DNA from: Deltaproteobacteria bacterium
GTDB taxonomy: Bacteria; Desulfobacterota; DSM-4660; Desulfatiglandales; HGW-15
DNA length: 29,247 nt
Assembly (NCBI GenBank): GCA_019308985.1
Contig: JAFDHB010000024.1
Location: 1-29,247 of the forward strand
Reading direction: 5' to 3'
Made by a program: the position numbers and the translations under genes. Under the pieces are notes generated by a model, which was given only the letters and a program-made list of their open reading frames with translations, did not search any database and was not told the origin of the DNA. Below, piece by piece: positions 5,045-13,665 of the stretch. How positions within the stretch are numbered: the stretch's first letter is position 1; each line of letters begins with the position of its first letter.

Positions 5045-8000
5045 ATGGAGACCCAGGAGTTCCTAGAACAACTCGTCTATTCCGGCAAGGATCCTTCACG
5101 GCTCATCTTTGAAGATGAACTCACAGGCCTTTACAACCGCCGCTTTCTCCACCAATACCTTGAATCAAGGATCGATTGGAAGTCCCTCAAGAAGAATCCC
5201 ATCTCACTGATGATGATCGATGTTGATGAATTCAAGGCCATAAATGATAGGTTTGGCCATGAGGTCGGGGACAGGGCATTGATCTGGATAGCTGAGCAGG
5301 TGAGAGAAGTGGCGGGCGAGGGGTGCCTTTCGATTCGCTACGCTGGCGATGAGTTTATGGTAATTCTGATGGATTTCAATAAAGAGGCGTCCATTGAAAG
5401 AGGGATGCTCCTTCGCCAACGTGTCCGCGACAGGGCATTTGAGCCGGAAGACAAGGACGACCCTATCCCCATAAGCCTTAGTATCGGGATTGCATCGGCG
5501 CCCGATGATGCGGTCACAAGCAAGGAACTGATACAGAAGGCGGATACGGCCCTATACTCCGCAAAACAAAGGGGCAGGGATTGCGTGGTACACGTCAGCG
5601 AAGTGAAAGGCGAAGACGTATTTGAGAAGGCAGCGGCCCAGCAGTTGAGCGGAACTAACCTGGTGGGCAGAAACCAGCAGATTTCGCAAGTGGCGATGGC
5701 CCTCAAGGACTTCAGCAAGAGGAAGAACCAATTCCTTATCATCCATGGCTCCAGCGGTATCGGGAAGAGCGAATTTTTGGAGGCAGTGCGACGCAACATT
5801 GCCAAGAAAGAGGTACTCGAGGTCAAAGTGAGAGGGGCGAGACAGGAAGACTTCAGGCCCTACTATCTGACTGTAAACTTGATCACCGAGCTCTTGAATA
5901 AGAAGAAGGAGAAAGGGCGCCAGGTATTGGAAGAGCTCAGTGCAAAAGAAAAGGCGTACCTTTCAGTGGTCTTTCCCCATCTCGGCGCCGGGGAACAGCA
6001 ACAGGAGGAAGAAGACGAAAAGACCTTGAGGGAAGGTATTTTCAATACCTTGTTACAATTCATAAAAAAGGTCGTCGGAAACCATTTGCTCTTTCTCTTC
6101 ATTGATGATTTTCATTTAGGGGATGAGGCCACCATGCTCCTGCTCAGGGGCCTCATGTGTGCAAAAGAGATGCCTTTGTTCGTGTGCGCTACCTCATCGG
6201 AGTGGGAAGAGATCAAGAAACGGGGGGATAGAACCCCCTTGGAGCGCTTTTGCGGGATCTACGGGAAGGAACTAGGCATCAAGATGATCCCCATGACTCC
6301 CCTGAGCGAGAGGCACATAGCAAACTACATTCAAAGGATATTTCCAAACCTCAAGTCCCCCAAATCCTTTGTCGGTAAGTTAGCAAAGTCCAGCAAGGGG
6401 AATCCCAATTTCATAAACGAAATATTGAGAAAGCTTATCACTGACCAAAAGATCATTCTCAGGGGACATGAATGGGTGATCCAGCGGATAGAGGATGACT
6501 ATTTCCCAAAATCCCTCGATGAGATTGTGACCCAGAAGATAAAGGCCTTGGATGAAGACAGCAGGAGGTTGCTGGAGCAAGTATCTGTAATGGGTGAGGA
6601 AGTATCCTTGAGTATGCTCATGGGGAGTTCGGACATAATGGAAGTCAAGGCCCTGGAATTCATTGACAAGGCCTCGGCCCAGGGCATTCTGAAATCCGAT
6701 TTCGAGATGAACGATGAAGTTATTCGTTTTCTGGGAAAACAGGTCGTGGACATAATCTATGGTTCGATAGACAAGAAACGGAGAGAGGACCTCCACGAGC
6801 ATATCGGCAAGTACCATGAGAGACTGTACCAGGACAATATCCTGACGTCGGCGGCCTCCCTTGCCTATCACTTCAAGCGCAGCGCGAACAGGGAGAAGGC
6901 GGAAAACTATGACAATCTGCTCCGTATGGTTAATGCAAGGCAGTTTGATCCGGACGAGGCATTCGGGTACGGGGATGGTGAAGGGGAGGGATCAATAGAA
7001 GAAGGCCCCCCCATCGATCCAGGGGATGTGGGGCGTTTTACACAGCTCATCCGGGATTTTCTGGTGGCGGTTCGAAATGCCAAGCTTTATCCCAAGGGGA
7101 GCAGGTCGGTGATGACGGTCACCCGCCACCTAAAATCCGCCATTGATGAAGTCCTCGAAAAATACAACCCCATATACATCAAGAACGTAGAAAGTAGAAT
7201 CCTGGTCAATGATAAGGAGATCGATGCGAAGGAAATAAAGATCGTCTCTGAGTCCTTTATCAGGATGTTGAAACAGCTTCAGTTGGCTGGAATAGGCTTT
7301 AGAAAGGGGCTAAGGGAAAGTGAAGTGGGGGATTTGCTGGAGGCCTTCGGCCGGACAGAGCACAAGACCCATGATCCAAGCTACTGGGAGAACTTCATGT
7401 CCGAGAAGGGTCTGGCCCACATAGTGCTCAGACAGGTCCGTTACTCGGTAAAGAAAGGGCATGAAAGGGGGCCTGGGGAGGATGAGGCCCATTTGGATAG
7501 CTCTGCTGAGGCGGAAACCACATGGAGTGAAAAAGAAATAGGCCTGATAGTAGAGATTATCAGAAGCCTGCTGGCCGCTTCCAGAAACATCAGATTATAC
7601 CCCATAGAAAGCAAGATAATAAGGACAATCCTCAATACCCTTCACAAAAACCTACAGAAGTTTCTGAGTACAAGGGGTGTACTGAACTTGTCCAGGACAG
7701 AAGAAGCCCTGCTGGTCAATGGAAAGCATGTTCCCTCCGTTGAATTCAGGAACGTCTCAACGAATGTGGTCAAGTATTTTGAGGCAATAGACCTCAACAG
7801 CCTGTCGTTCCTGAAGGGTGTGGGCATGAGGGAGCTTGAAACATACATTAATGCCCTGAGTGACCTGCCCCCGGAAACGGACGGCGAGTTTTGGCAGGGA
7901 TTGGCCAAGGACCTTGATCTACGCAGGATACTGTTTGATCGGCAGATCTATGGAATAGAAACAGGCGCAATCGGCGCTCTGGGAGATGGATCAGAGGCGG

Positions 8001-9328
8001 AATCCCTTGTAAAGGGGAAGGAGAGAGCGGTGGTGGGTGAGTCCTGCTTGGCCGAAGAGCAACTCGGTGAAGAAGACGCCTTTGATGAACTTCTCAATAC
8101 CTACCCTGACAGGGTCAAGGAAATGCTCTTGGGTATGGATGACCAGGGCATAAGAGACGCAAATGAGCAACTGTTTCAGGGTTTTGAAAAAAGGGAGCCG
8201 GAGACGCGAAAAAGAATTATCCAGGTCTGCAGGGGGCTCTTTGACGACCTGGAGCCGTCCCTGCAAAGCGATCTTTCTAGCCATCTTCTGGGATTACTGC
8301 TGTCTGCATTTTCGAGGGAAAGCGAGGCCGATGTACTCAGCGAACTAGTCTCCTTACTAAATGACATGGTGACGGTTTTTATACAGTTTATCCAATACGG
8401 CCAGGCGTCAAGGATCTTGACTTACATGGAGCGACGCAGGAAGGAATTTGAAGAGGAGAAAGCCCCCGGTTCGAAGACCATCGAGAAGGCATTGCAAATG
8501 AGGATAGACGGTCCCTCGCAGAAAATGCTTATGGAGGACCTTACATCCGGAGATCCCGTGCGAATGATGAATGCCACCAGGCTGCTGGCCGGCATGGGAT
8601 GCGTCGCCATTCCCCTTCTTGTGGAAATCATAAAGGGCACGGAAGACCTCAGGGCGAGGAAGATTGCGGCCTCCCTCCTTCGCAAAGGAGGTGACGAAGC
8701 TCGAGAACGTTTGAGGAAGGAGCTGGACATTGAGACGGATCCAGATGGGCGAACAAGGATCTTGGACATCATCGACACGGTAACTTTGGACGTAAACAAG
8801 GAACTCAGCCTGGCCCTGGGTGACAAGAATCCCCAGGTCCGCAGAGCGGCCTTTCGCCTTGCCGAACGGCTGAACGATCAACAGACCATTGAGCTTCTCC
8901 TGGAGCTGGCCAAGACTCAAAAAGGGAAAATGGCCGTTACTGCGATTAGGTGTCTGGGAAGAATAGGCCCGTCTCCTGACATAGAAGAGGAAATCATATC
9001 CATACTAAATGGCGCCAAGAGTGATGATATCATAATCGCCTGCTGCAAGGTGCTCGGGCAGAAAGGAAGTCCGGCGGCGATCCAAGCCTTGAAGAAGATC
9101 CTCGTGCCAAGGGGTTTCCTTATGTTCAAGAGGAAGAGGAGCCCTGAGGTCAGATCTGCAGCAGCTTCAGCCCTCAGCAGGATCCCGGATCCCGCAGTAA
9201 ACGAGACCTTCTCGGCCTTCCTGAATGACAGCGACCCCAGGATTCGGATGATGGCCAAGACGGTGCTGGAGACCGATAGTGGCTCTCAAAACGACTCGGC
9301 CCCTGAAGATGTGCCAATGAGTGCCTGA
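5045..9328 (+). CDS. GGDEF - P-loop ATPase - tandem module - HEAT-repeat protein (1427 aa)
   Basis: Residues about 20-185 form a diguanylate cyclase (GGDEF) domain starting with DELTGLYNRR; the active-site loop reads AGDEF (100-104), and no RxxD inhibitory site is visible upstream. An AAA/STAND-like ATPase follows, with P-loop GSSGIGKS (235-242) and Walker B LLFLFIDDFH (348-357). Residues about 661-805 and 829-972 are two related copies of a module opening with a long helix and a (K/R)LYP motif, then a strand containing LVN(D/G)K. Residues about 1150-1420 are HEAT-like repeats (for example NPQVRRAAFRLAERL, SPEVRSAAASALSRI). No signal peptide or membrane segment is seen, so it is probably cytoplasmic. 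It likely couples c-di-GMP synthesis to an ATP-dependent scaffold, but its partners are unknown. AGGA at 5031-5034 supports ATG 5045. The 3' end overlaps mtaB by 43 bases. Confidence 0.9.
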   Translation: METQEFLEQLVYSGKDPSRLIFEDELTGLYNRRFLHQYLESRIDWKSLKKNPISLMMIDVDEFKAINDRFGHEVGDRALIWIAEQVREVAGEGCLSIRYAGDEFMVILMDFNKEASIERGMLLRQRVRDRAFEPEDKDDPIPISLSIGIASAPDDAVTSKELIQKADTALYSAKQRGRDCVVHVSEVKGEDVFEKAAAQQLSGTNLVGRNQQISQVAMALKDFSKRKNQFLIIHGSSGIGKSEFLEAVRRNIAKKEVLEVKVRGARQEDFRPYYLTVNLITELLNKKKEKGRQVLEELSAKEKAYLSVVFPHLGAGEQQQEEEDEKTLREGIFNTLLQFIKKVVGNHLLFLFIDDFHLGDEATMLLLRGLMCAKEMPLFVCATSSEWEEIKKRGDRTPLERFCGIYGKELGIKMIPMTPLSERHIANYIQRIFPNLKSPKSFVGKLAKSSKGNPNFINEILRKLITDQKIILRGHEWVIQRIEDDYFPKSLDEIVTQKIKALDEDSRRLLEQVSVMGEEVSLSMLMGSSDIMEVKALEFIDKASAQGILKSDFEMNDEVIRFLGKQVVDIIYGSIDKKRREDLHEHIGKYHERLYQDNILTSAASLAYHFKRSANREKAENYDNLLRMVNARQFDPDEAFGYGDGEGEGSIEEGPPIDPGDVGRFTQLIRDFLVAVRNAKLYPKGSRSVMTVTRHLKSAIDEVLEKYNPIYIKNVESRILVNDKEIDAKEIKIVSESFIRMLKQLQLAGIGFRKGLRESEVGDLLEAFGRTEHKTHDPSYWENFMSEKGLAHIVLRQVRYSVKKGHERGPGEDEAHLDSSAEAETTWSEKEIGLIVEIIRSLLAASRNIRLYPIESKIIRTILNTLHKNLQKFLSTRGVLNLSRTEEALLVNGKHVPSVEFRNVSTNVVKYFEAIDLNSLSFLKGVGMRELETYINALSDLPPETDGEFWQGLAKDLDLRRILFDRQIYGIETGAIGALGDGSEAESLVKGKERAVVGESCLAEEQLGEEDAFDELLNTYPDRVKEMLLGMDDQGIRDANEQLFQGFEKREPETRKRIIQVCRGLFDDLEPSLQSDLSSHLLGLLLSAFSRESEADVLSELVSLLNDMVTVFIQFIQYGQASRILTYMERRRKEFEEEKAPGSKTIEKALQMRIDGPSQKMLMEDLTSGDPVRMMNATRLLAGMGCVAIPLLVEIIKGTEDLRARKIAASLLRKGGDEARERLRKELDIETDPDGRTRILDIIDTVTLDVNKELSLALGDKNPQVRRAAFRLAERLNDQQTIELLLELAKTQKGKMAVTAIRCLGRIGPSPDIEEEIISILNGAKSDDIIIACCKVLGQKGSPAAIQALKKILVPRGFLMFKRKRSPEVRSAAASALSRIPDPAVNETFSAFLNDSDPRIRMMAKTVLETDSGSQNDSAPEDVPMSA

Positions 9329-10608
9329 CCCTCCAGCCTTTCAATCCTTAGGAGAACGAACTCGTTCTCCAAGGGCTTTTCAGAGGGGAATACAACGGGC
9401 AGGTAGTTGTCACTCAAACCTCGTACCGTGCCCCTTTGACCCCGTTTCCAGCCTTCTGAGAGGATGACAAAATCTTTTCCGATACATGAGCGGTAAAAGG
9501 CCCGGCGTTTCGCCAGTCCCAATCTCCTTATTTCCTCGGTTCTGTTCCTGAGAAGCCCTTGGTGGACACGTCCCTTGAAGCCGGCAGCCTCCGTTCCCTC
9601 CCTGGGAGAAAAGGGGAATACATGAAGATAGGAGACGGGCAAGTCCTTGATTACCGCAAGGGTGTTTAGGTGGGCCCTTTCGTCTTCACCAGGGAAACCC
9701 GCCATAACGTCTACACCAACAGCGGCCAATGGTGCCTCGGCCTTGATACGATCAACCAGGCCCATGAATTCTTTAACAGGGTACGGCCTTTTCATTCTCT
9801 CCAAGATCCTGTTGTCCCCACTCTGAAGGGGTATATGGAAATGCCTGCAAAGCCATTTTTCGGAAGCGACCAAATCTATCAACTCATTTCCTATCTCGTT
9901 GGGTTCAATGGAACTGAGCCTCACCCTGAAGGGCGGTCCTGTCTTGCCTATTTCTCGAAGCAGTGCCGTCAGAGCAGCATGATCTCCGAGGTCAGCACCG
10001 TACTTGCCCAAGTGGATCCCGGTGAGAACGACCTCCTTGAAGCCCTGTCGGGACAGCTCCTCGATCATCTCAAGGACGACGCGAGGCTTAAGACTCCTCA
10101 GGGGACCCCTGGCAAGGGGAACAATACAGTAGCTACAGGAGGCCTGGCAGCCGTCCTGGATCTTTAAAAATGCCCTGGTCCGATTCAGAAACCCCTTTAC
10201 GGGGATGCATTCCAACTCAAAATGGTCTGAAAAGGCCTCCACCAGTTGAACGGTGCTATTGCCATGCTTCCAGTCCGCCACGATTTCCGGGAGTTTTGCC
10301 TTGACAGTGTTGCCCGCTATCAGAGCGAGCCCTGGAATCCCGGCCAGTTCCCGGGGATAGACCTGGGCATAGCATCCTATGGCAGCGGTCATCCCGGAGG
10401 GATTCTCCCTGATGGCACCCCGTATGGCCTGCCTGGATTGCTGAGAGGCCTTTTGAGTTACGATACAAGTGTTGACGATGGTAATATCCGCCTTTTCCTG
10501 CCTGGCTGCTTCCCTAAGGCCTAGCTCGAGCAGAGCCGAGCTGATCGCAGCGGATTCGAACTGGTTTACCTTGCATCCCAGGGTAATAATCTTAAATGTT
10601 CGTTCCAT
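9286..10608 (-). CDS. mtaB: tRNA t6A37 methylthiotransferase (MtaB family)
   Basis: This radical-SAM enzyme adds a methylthio group to N6-threonylcarbamoyladenosine at tRNA position 37. The N-terminal UPF0004-type domain has the three cluster cysteines in TLGCKVNQFES (Cys12), NTCIV (Cys48) and GCYAQ (Cys79). The radical-SAM motif is CQASCSYC (Cys154/158/161), followed by VVLTGIHLGKYG and HFHIPLQSGDNRIL. The last 60 or so residues fit a TRAM RNA-binding domain. GCKVNQ and TGIHLG point to the MtaB branch rather than MiaB or RimO. At 440 residues it is full length. ATG 10608 has no obvious ribosome binding site. Its 3' end runs 43 bases into the convergent GGDEF/HEAT gene. It lies 154 bases downstream of the aminotransferase and may share its promoter. 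Confidence 0.93.
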   Translation of the reverse strand: MERTFKIITLGCKVNQFESAAISSALLELGLREAARQEKADITIVNTCIVTQKASQQSRQAIRGAIRENPSGMTAAIGCYAQVYPRELAGIPGLALIAGNTVKAKLPEIVADWKHGNSTVQLVEAFSDHFELECIPVKGFLNRTRAFLKIQDGCQASCSYCIVPLARGPLRSLKPRVVLEMIEELSRQGFKEVVLTGIHLGKYGADLGDHAALTALLREIGKTGPPFRVRLSSIEPNEIGNELIDLVASEKWLCRHFHIPLQSGDNRILERMKRPYPVKEFMGLVDRIKAEAPLAAVGVDVMAGFPGEDERAHLNTLAVIKDLPVSYLHVFPFSPREGTEAAGFKGRVHQGLLRNRTEEIRRLGLAKRRAFYRSCIGKDFVILSEGWKRGQRGTVRGLSDNYLPVVFPSEKPLENEFVLLRIERLEGQALIGTSSGAESF

Positions 10609-10762
10609 GGTTGATCGTGGTATTCTGGATGTTCAAAGCGGTGAAAAGACGAAGCCTTCCTCTCCGAGCCGGAAGCCGCCGGTCACTCCAGAAAGGGAGT
10701 CATGGTCCTCACAGATAGGTCAAAGGGCTGAAATGATGCCATTGAAATCGCGGCACAGGGTA

Positions 10763-11941
10763 TCAGAATTTCTTCATAACCCTTTCAAAGCCGGGAAGAG
10801 CTCTTTCAATTGTCCTGTCCGAGACACAATAGGCGATCCGGATATGTCCGGGGCCATAAAAGCCACTCCCCGGAACAGTGAGTATGTTTTCCTCTTGAAG
10901 GGCCGAGACAAATGCAATGTCATCTTCAATAGGGGTCCTTGGGAAGAGGTAAAAGGCCCCACCAGGCTTGACAAAATCATAACCGAAGGAGGCAAGCCCT
11001 TCGCAAAGGAGGTCCCTTTTTTTCTGGTAAAGGGAAATATCCACACTCTCCCTCAATAACCGGGATACCGCCCTTTGCATGAGGGCGGGGGCGTTTACAT
11101 AGCCAAGGATGCGATTGCTGAGGACCAAGCCGGCTATGATCATATCCCTATCGGAAATGGCGGGATTACAGGCCACGTATCCGATCCTTTCTCCTGGCAA
11201 GGAAAGATCCTTGGAAAAGGACGTCACCAGGAAGCTCTCATCGTACACATCAAGAATGCTGGGGACCTCTATCCCGTCATAGACGATTTTTCTGTAGGGC
11301 TCATCTGAGATAAGGTATATGGGCCTTCCGAGTTTTGCGCTGTAATCCCTTAGGCATGCAGCCAGCCCTTGCAGTTCCTCACGCTTGTAGACGGTCCCCG
11401 TAGGATTGTGTGGGGAATTGATCAATAGGGCCTTTGTCCTCTGGTTAATGGCTTCTGCAATCGCATTCAGGTCAAGAGAGAAGTCAGGCCTTGTGCTCAC
11501 TATCCTGGGCACACCCTGATGATTACCCAAGTAAAAGTTGTATTCCACAAAGTAAGGCTTTGGTATTATCACCTCATCTCCGGGATCAAGGATCGTCTTG
11601 AGCACCACATTCAAGCCCCCTCCTGCGCCCACGGTCATAACCACATCGTCCGGAGAAAAGGTCTGCTTGTTATTTTCTCCGAGATAATCTGCGACCGCCT
11701 GCCTTGCGCTCAGCAGCCCTGCATTGGGCATATAGGCATGCTGCCCCGGAGTTTGGTCCTCCACAAGGTCCTTGAGTACTTCCTTGAATTTCTCCGGCGG
11801 CTCAAGGTTGGGATTGCCGAGGCTGAAGTCAAACACGTTTTCGGCGCCGAACTTGGCTTTCCTGATATTTCCCTCCTCAAACATCTTCCTTATCCAGGAG
11901 GATTTCTCGATAGAGGACTTGATCTTTTCAGAGATGGTCAT
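10763..11941 (-). CDS. Pyridoxal-phosphate aminotransferase, class I/II
   Basis: A fold-type I aminotransferase of 392 residues. The PLP lysine lies in SFSKDLSLPGERIGY (Lys244 with this start), the cofactor-contacting Asn in NSPHNPTGT (about 175), the ring-stacking region is VGAGGGLNVV, and the C-terminal Arg region is GHIRIAYCVS. The substrate cannot be read from the sequence; aspartate-type or branched-chain and aromatic amino acids are all possible. I chose the ATG at 11941 because GGAGGAATTCAA stands directly before it. A longer frame starting at 12025 has no ribosome binding site and an N-terminus unlike the family. A good promoter lies just upstream. Confidence 0.9.
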   Translation of the reverse strand: MTISEKIKSSIEKSSWIRKMFEEGNIRKAKFGAENVFDFSLGNPNLEPPEKFKEVLKDLVEDQTPGQHAYMPNAGLLSARQAVADYLGENNKQTFSPDDVVMTVGAGGGLNVVLKTILDPGDEVIIPKPYFVEYNFYLGNHQGVPRIVSTRPDFSLDLNAIAEAINQRTKALLINSPHNPTGTVYKREELQGLAACLRDYSAKLGRPIYLISDEPYRKIVYDGIEVPSILDVYDESFLVTSFSKDLSLPGERIGYVACNPAISDRDMIIAGLVLSNRILGYVNAPALMQRAVSRLLRESVDISLYQKKRDLLCEGLASFGYDFVKPGGAFYLFPRTPIEDDIAFVSALQEENILTVPGSGFYGPGHIRIAYCVSDRTIERALPGFERVMKKF

Positions 11942-11968
11942 TTGAATTCCTCCAATGAAATAATGATG

Positions 11969-11997
11969 AAGATAATATGTTTTTGCTGTTTTGTAAA
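11969..11997 (-). promoter_or_regulatory. Candidate sigma70 promoter for the aminotransferase (and possibly mtaB)
   Basis: On the minus strand TTTACA (11997-11992) and TATCTT (11974-11969) are separated by 17 bases. Transcription would begin near 11962, giving a leader of about 20 bases that contains the GGAGGAATTC ribosome site before the ATG at 11941. Confidence 0.5.
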
Positions 11998-12295
11998 GAC
12001 GATCAACTAACCAGGGGCCGCTCATCCTCTTGGATCAGGGTTTCGGTACCAGCCTGTCAAGAGGGGCCGATTTCGGCGGAGGGGAGATAAGACAAAGGAA
12101 TTTATTGCTTTCCATCTTGTGCAAGTTGCGATAACATAAAGACTTCCAGGCATTGCGACCTATTCTATATGAACGTGCTCTATTCGTAGACTCGGATCTG
12201 CGGCAGGGAAATGGCGTAACCACCATGGGTGTCCATACAAGAATGTGGTTGCTTAGAGCGGTAAGATTTGGGCATGGCCTTGGGTACTCCAACAT

Positions 12296-12325
12296 TTGAC
12301 GTGCCCGAGTAAACGGAAGTATCTG
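12296..12325 (+). promoter_or_regulatory. Possible promoter for pfk
   Basis: TTGACG at 12296-12301 and TATCTG at 12320-12325 are 18 bases apart. The -10 is weak and the leader would be only about 15 bases, but it would still include the AGGAGGT at 12335-12341. Confidence 0.3.
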
Positions 12326-12346
12326 AATCCGCACAGGAGGTGCCGA

Positions 12347-13522
12347 ATGGGAATGGGTGGTAAGAAGACATGCACTGTAGCAGTCCTTACGGGCGGAGGA
12401 GACGTCCCCGGTCTTAACCCGTGCATAAAGACCCTGGTGAACCGGTGCCACAGTGAGGGTACCAGAGTAATAGGTATCAGGAGGGGCTGGGCAGGACTGT
12501 TGGAGTTCAACCCCAATGACCCGGAGTCGTGCCCCATTTGTTTCCAGGAATTGACACCGGCAGAGGTAAGGACCATCGATCGTTACGGAGGCACATACCT
12601 GCATACTTCCAGGACCAACCCCAGCGCCGTAAAGAGGAAGTCCGCCCCCCCCTTCCTGAAACGCAGGTACAAGAAGGGAGAGGAAGTGAAGGATTTTACC
12701 TCCCACGTGTTGAAGGTCCTGGAGTATTTGAAGGTGGATGTCATCATCCCCATAGGGGGAGATGATACCTTGAGTTTTGCTGACAGGCTCAGCAAGGAAG
12801 GGTTCCCGGTGATCGCTATCCCAAAGACCATGGATAACGACGTCTTTGGGACCGACTATTGTATAGGTTTTTCAACGGCCGTCACACGCAGTGTCGGATT
12901 CATACACGCCCTCAGGACCACGGCTGGGTCACATGAAAGAATAGCGATCATCGAACTATTTGGGAGATACTGCGGAGAGACATCCCTAATATCCGCCTAC
13001 CTTGCGGGGGTGGATCGAGCCGTAATATCGGAGGTCCCCTTTGACCCGAAGAAGCTGGCATACCTGGTAATGAAGGACAAGAGGGAGAATCCCCAGAATT
13101 ATGCCATGATAACGATTTCTGAAGGGGCGCGGATGGTCCACGGTGAGATGTCCCTTTCGGGGGAAGCAGACGATTATGGACACAGGAAACTAGGCGGCAT
13201 AGGAGAAGAGACGGGACTCGTGCTCAAGGAGATCACGGGGGAGGATATCCTCTACCAAAGGCTCTCCTACCTCATGAGAAGTGGTACGCCTGACTCCCTG
13301 GATCTCATGGTAGCTGTTAATTTTGCCAACATGGCAATCGATCTTTACCTAAAAGGGGGATTCGGCCGCCTCGTGGCCTTGAATCGCGGCGCTTACACGG
13401 ACATCCCCTTGAGCACCATCATGGCGGGTCAAAAGCGGGTGGACGTAAGCGAACTCTATGATGTGGATCAGTATAGGCCCAAGGTAAGGCATGTGGGCGG
13501 GAAGCCCATGTTTCTGTACTGA
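12347..13522 (+). CDS. pfp: 6-phosphofructokinase, probably diphosphate-dependent
   Basis: A PfkA-superfamily enzyme that phosphorylates fructose 6-phosphate. Nucleotide loop [11 protein letters not shown] is near the N-terminus, the phosphate loop reads [10 protein letters not shown] (GGDD at 137-140), and the catalytic segment is PKTMDND (159-165), followed by [16 protein letters not shown]. In this superfamily an Asp after GGD and a Lys in PKT, in place of the Gly residues of ATP enzymes, mark use of diphosphate. The reaction would then be reversible. The 391-residue product starts at ATG 12347, five bases after AGGAGGT; a TTG at 12296 would add 17 residues without support. An insert around residues 56-113 with a CPIC pair is longer than in E. 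coli PfkA. Donor specificity is inferred from two residues. Confidence 0.88.
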   Translation: MGMGGKKTCTVAVLTGGGDVPGLNPCIKTLVNRCHSEGTRVIGIRRGWAGLLEFNPNDPESCPICFQELTPAEVRTIDRYGGTYLHTSRTNPSAVKRKSAPPFLKRRYKKGEEVKDFTSHVLKVLEYLKVDVIIPIGGDDTLSFADRLSKEGFPVIAIPKTMDNDVFGTDYCIGFSTAVTRSVGFIHALRTTAGSHERIAIIELFGRYCGETSLISAYLAGVDRAVISEVPFDPKKLAYLVMKDKRENPQNYAMITISEGARMVHGEMSLSGEADDYGHRKLGGIGEETGLVLKEITGEDILYQRLSYLMRSGTPDSLDLMVAVNFANMAIDLYLKGGFGRLVALNRGAYTDIPLSTIMAGQKRVDVSELYDVDQYRPKVRHVGGKPMFLY

Positions 13523-13607
13523 AGTTGCTGAGTCCACCGCTTGGTCATTGTTCCGCAACCATCCGGTTCTGCTGAGTTGCTGATCACCGCAAGCAATGAG
13601 AGCACAA

Positions 13608-13639
13608 AAACCTCTCCAAAGGAGGGAGAAGTGAGGTTT
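13608..13639 (+). promoter_or_regulatory. Inverted repeat in the pfk-ispG gap
   Basis: AAACCTC at 13608-13614 pairs with GAGGTTT at 13633-13639, and CTCC-AAA-GGAG gives an inner stem. No T-tract follows, so it is not a standard terminator. It may be a leader hairpin or an operator before ispG. Confidence 0.25.
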
Positions 13640-13665
13640 GTCGGCAAGGAGACAAGATAGTAAAA

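Larger units (their letters stand above)
11942..12346. other. 405-base divergent intergenic region between aminotransferase and pfk
   Basis: The left end holds the aminotransferase ribosome site and promoter, and the right end a possible pfk promoter and a strong AGGAGGT. Between them is an inverted repeat CCTCTTG/CAAGAGG (12026-12032 and 12058-12064), flanked by GGGGCCG words, with no T-tract. I see no convincing gene, tRNA or known riboswitch in the remaining roughly 230 bases. Confidence 0.6.

Noticed and set aside
10469..11059. 196-codon plus-strand frame over mtaB and the aminotransferase
   Set aside because: It overlaps two well-supported minus-strand genes and has no recognisable domain.
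11942..12025. 28-residue N-terminal extension of the aminotransferase
   Set aside because: The extension covers the promoter and ribosome site of the gene and does not resemble the family N-terminus.
12026..12064. CCTCTTG/CAAGAGG inverted repeat as an intrinsic terminator
   Set aside because: The loop is 25 bases and no T-tract follows on either strand.
12035..12706. 223-codon minus-strand frame between the aminotransferase and pfk
   Set aside because: Half of it is antisense to pfk, the composition is not protein-like, and no ribosome site is seen.
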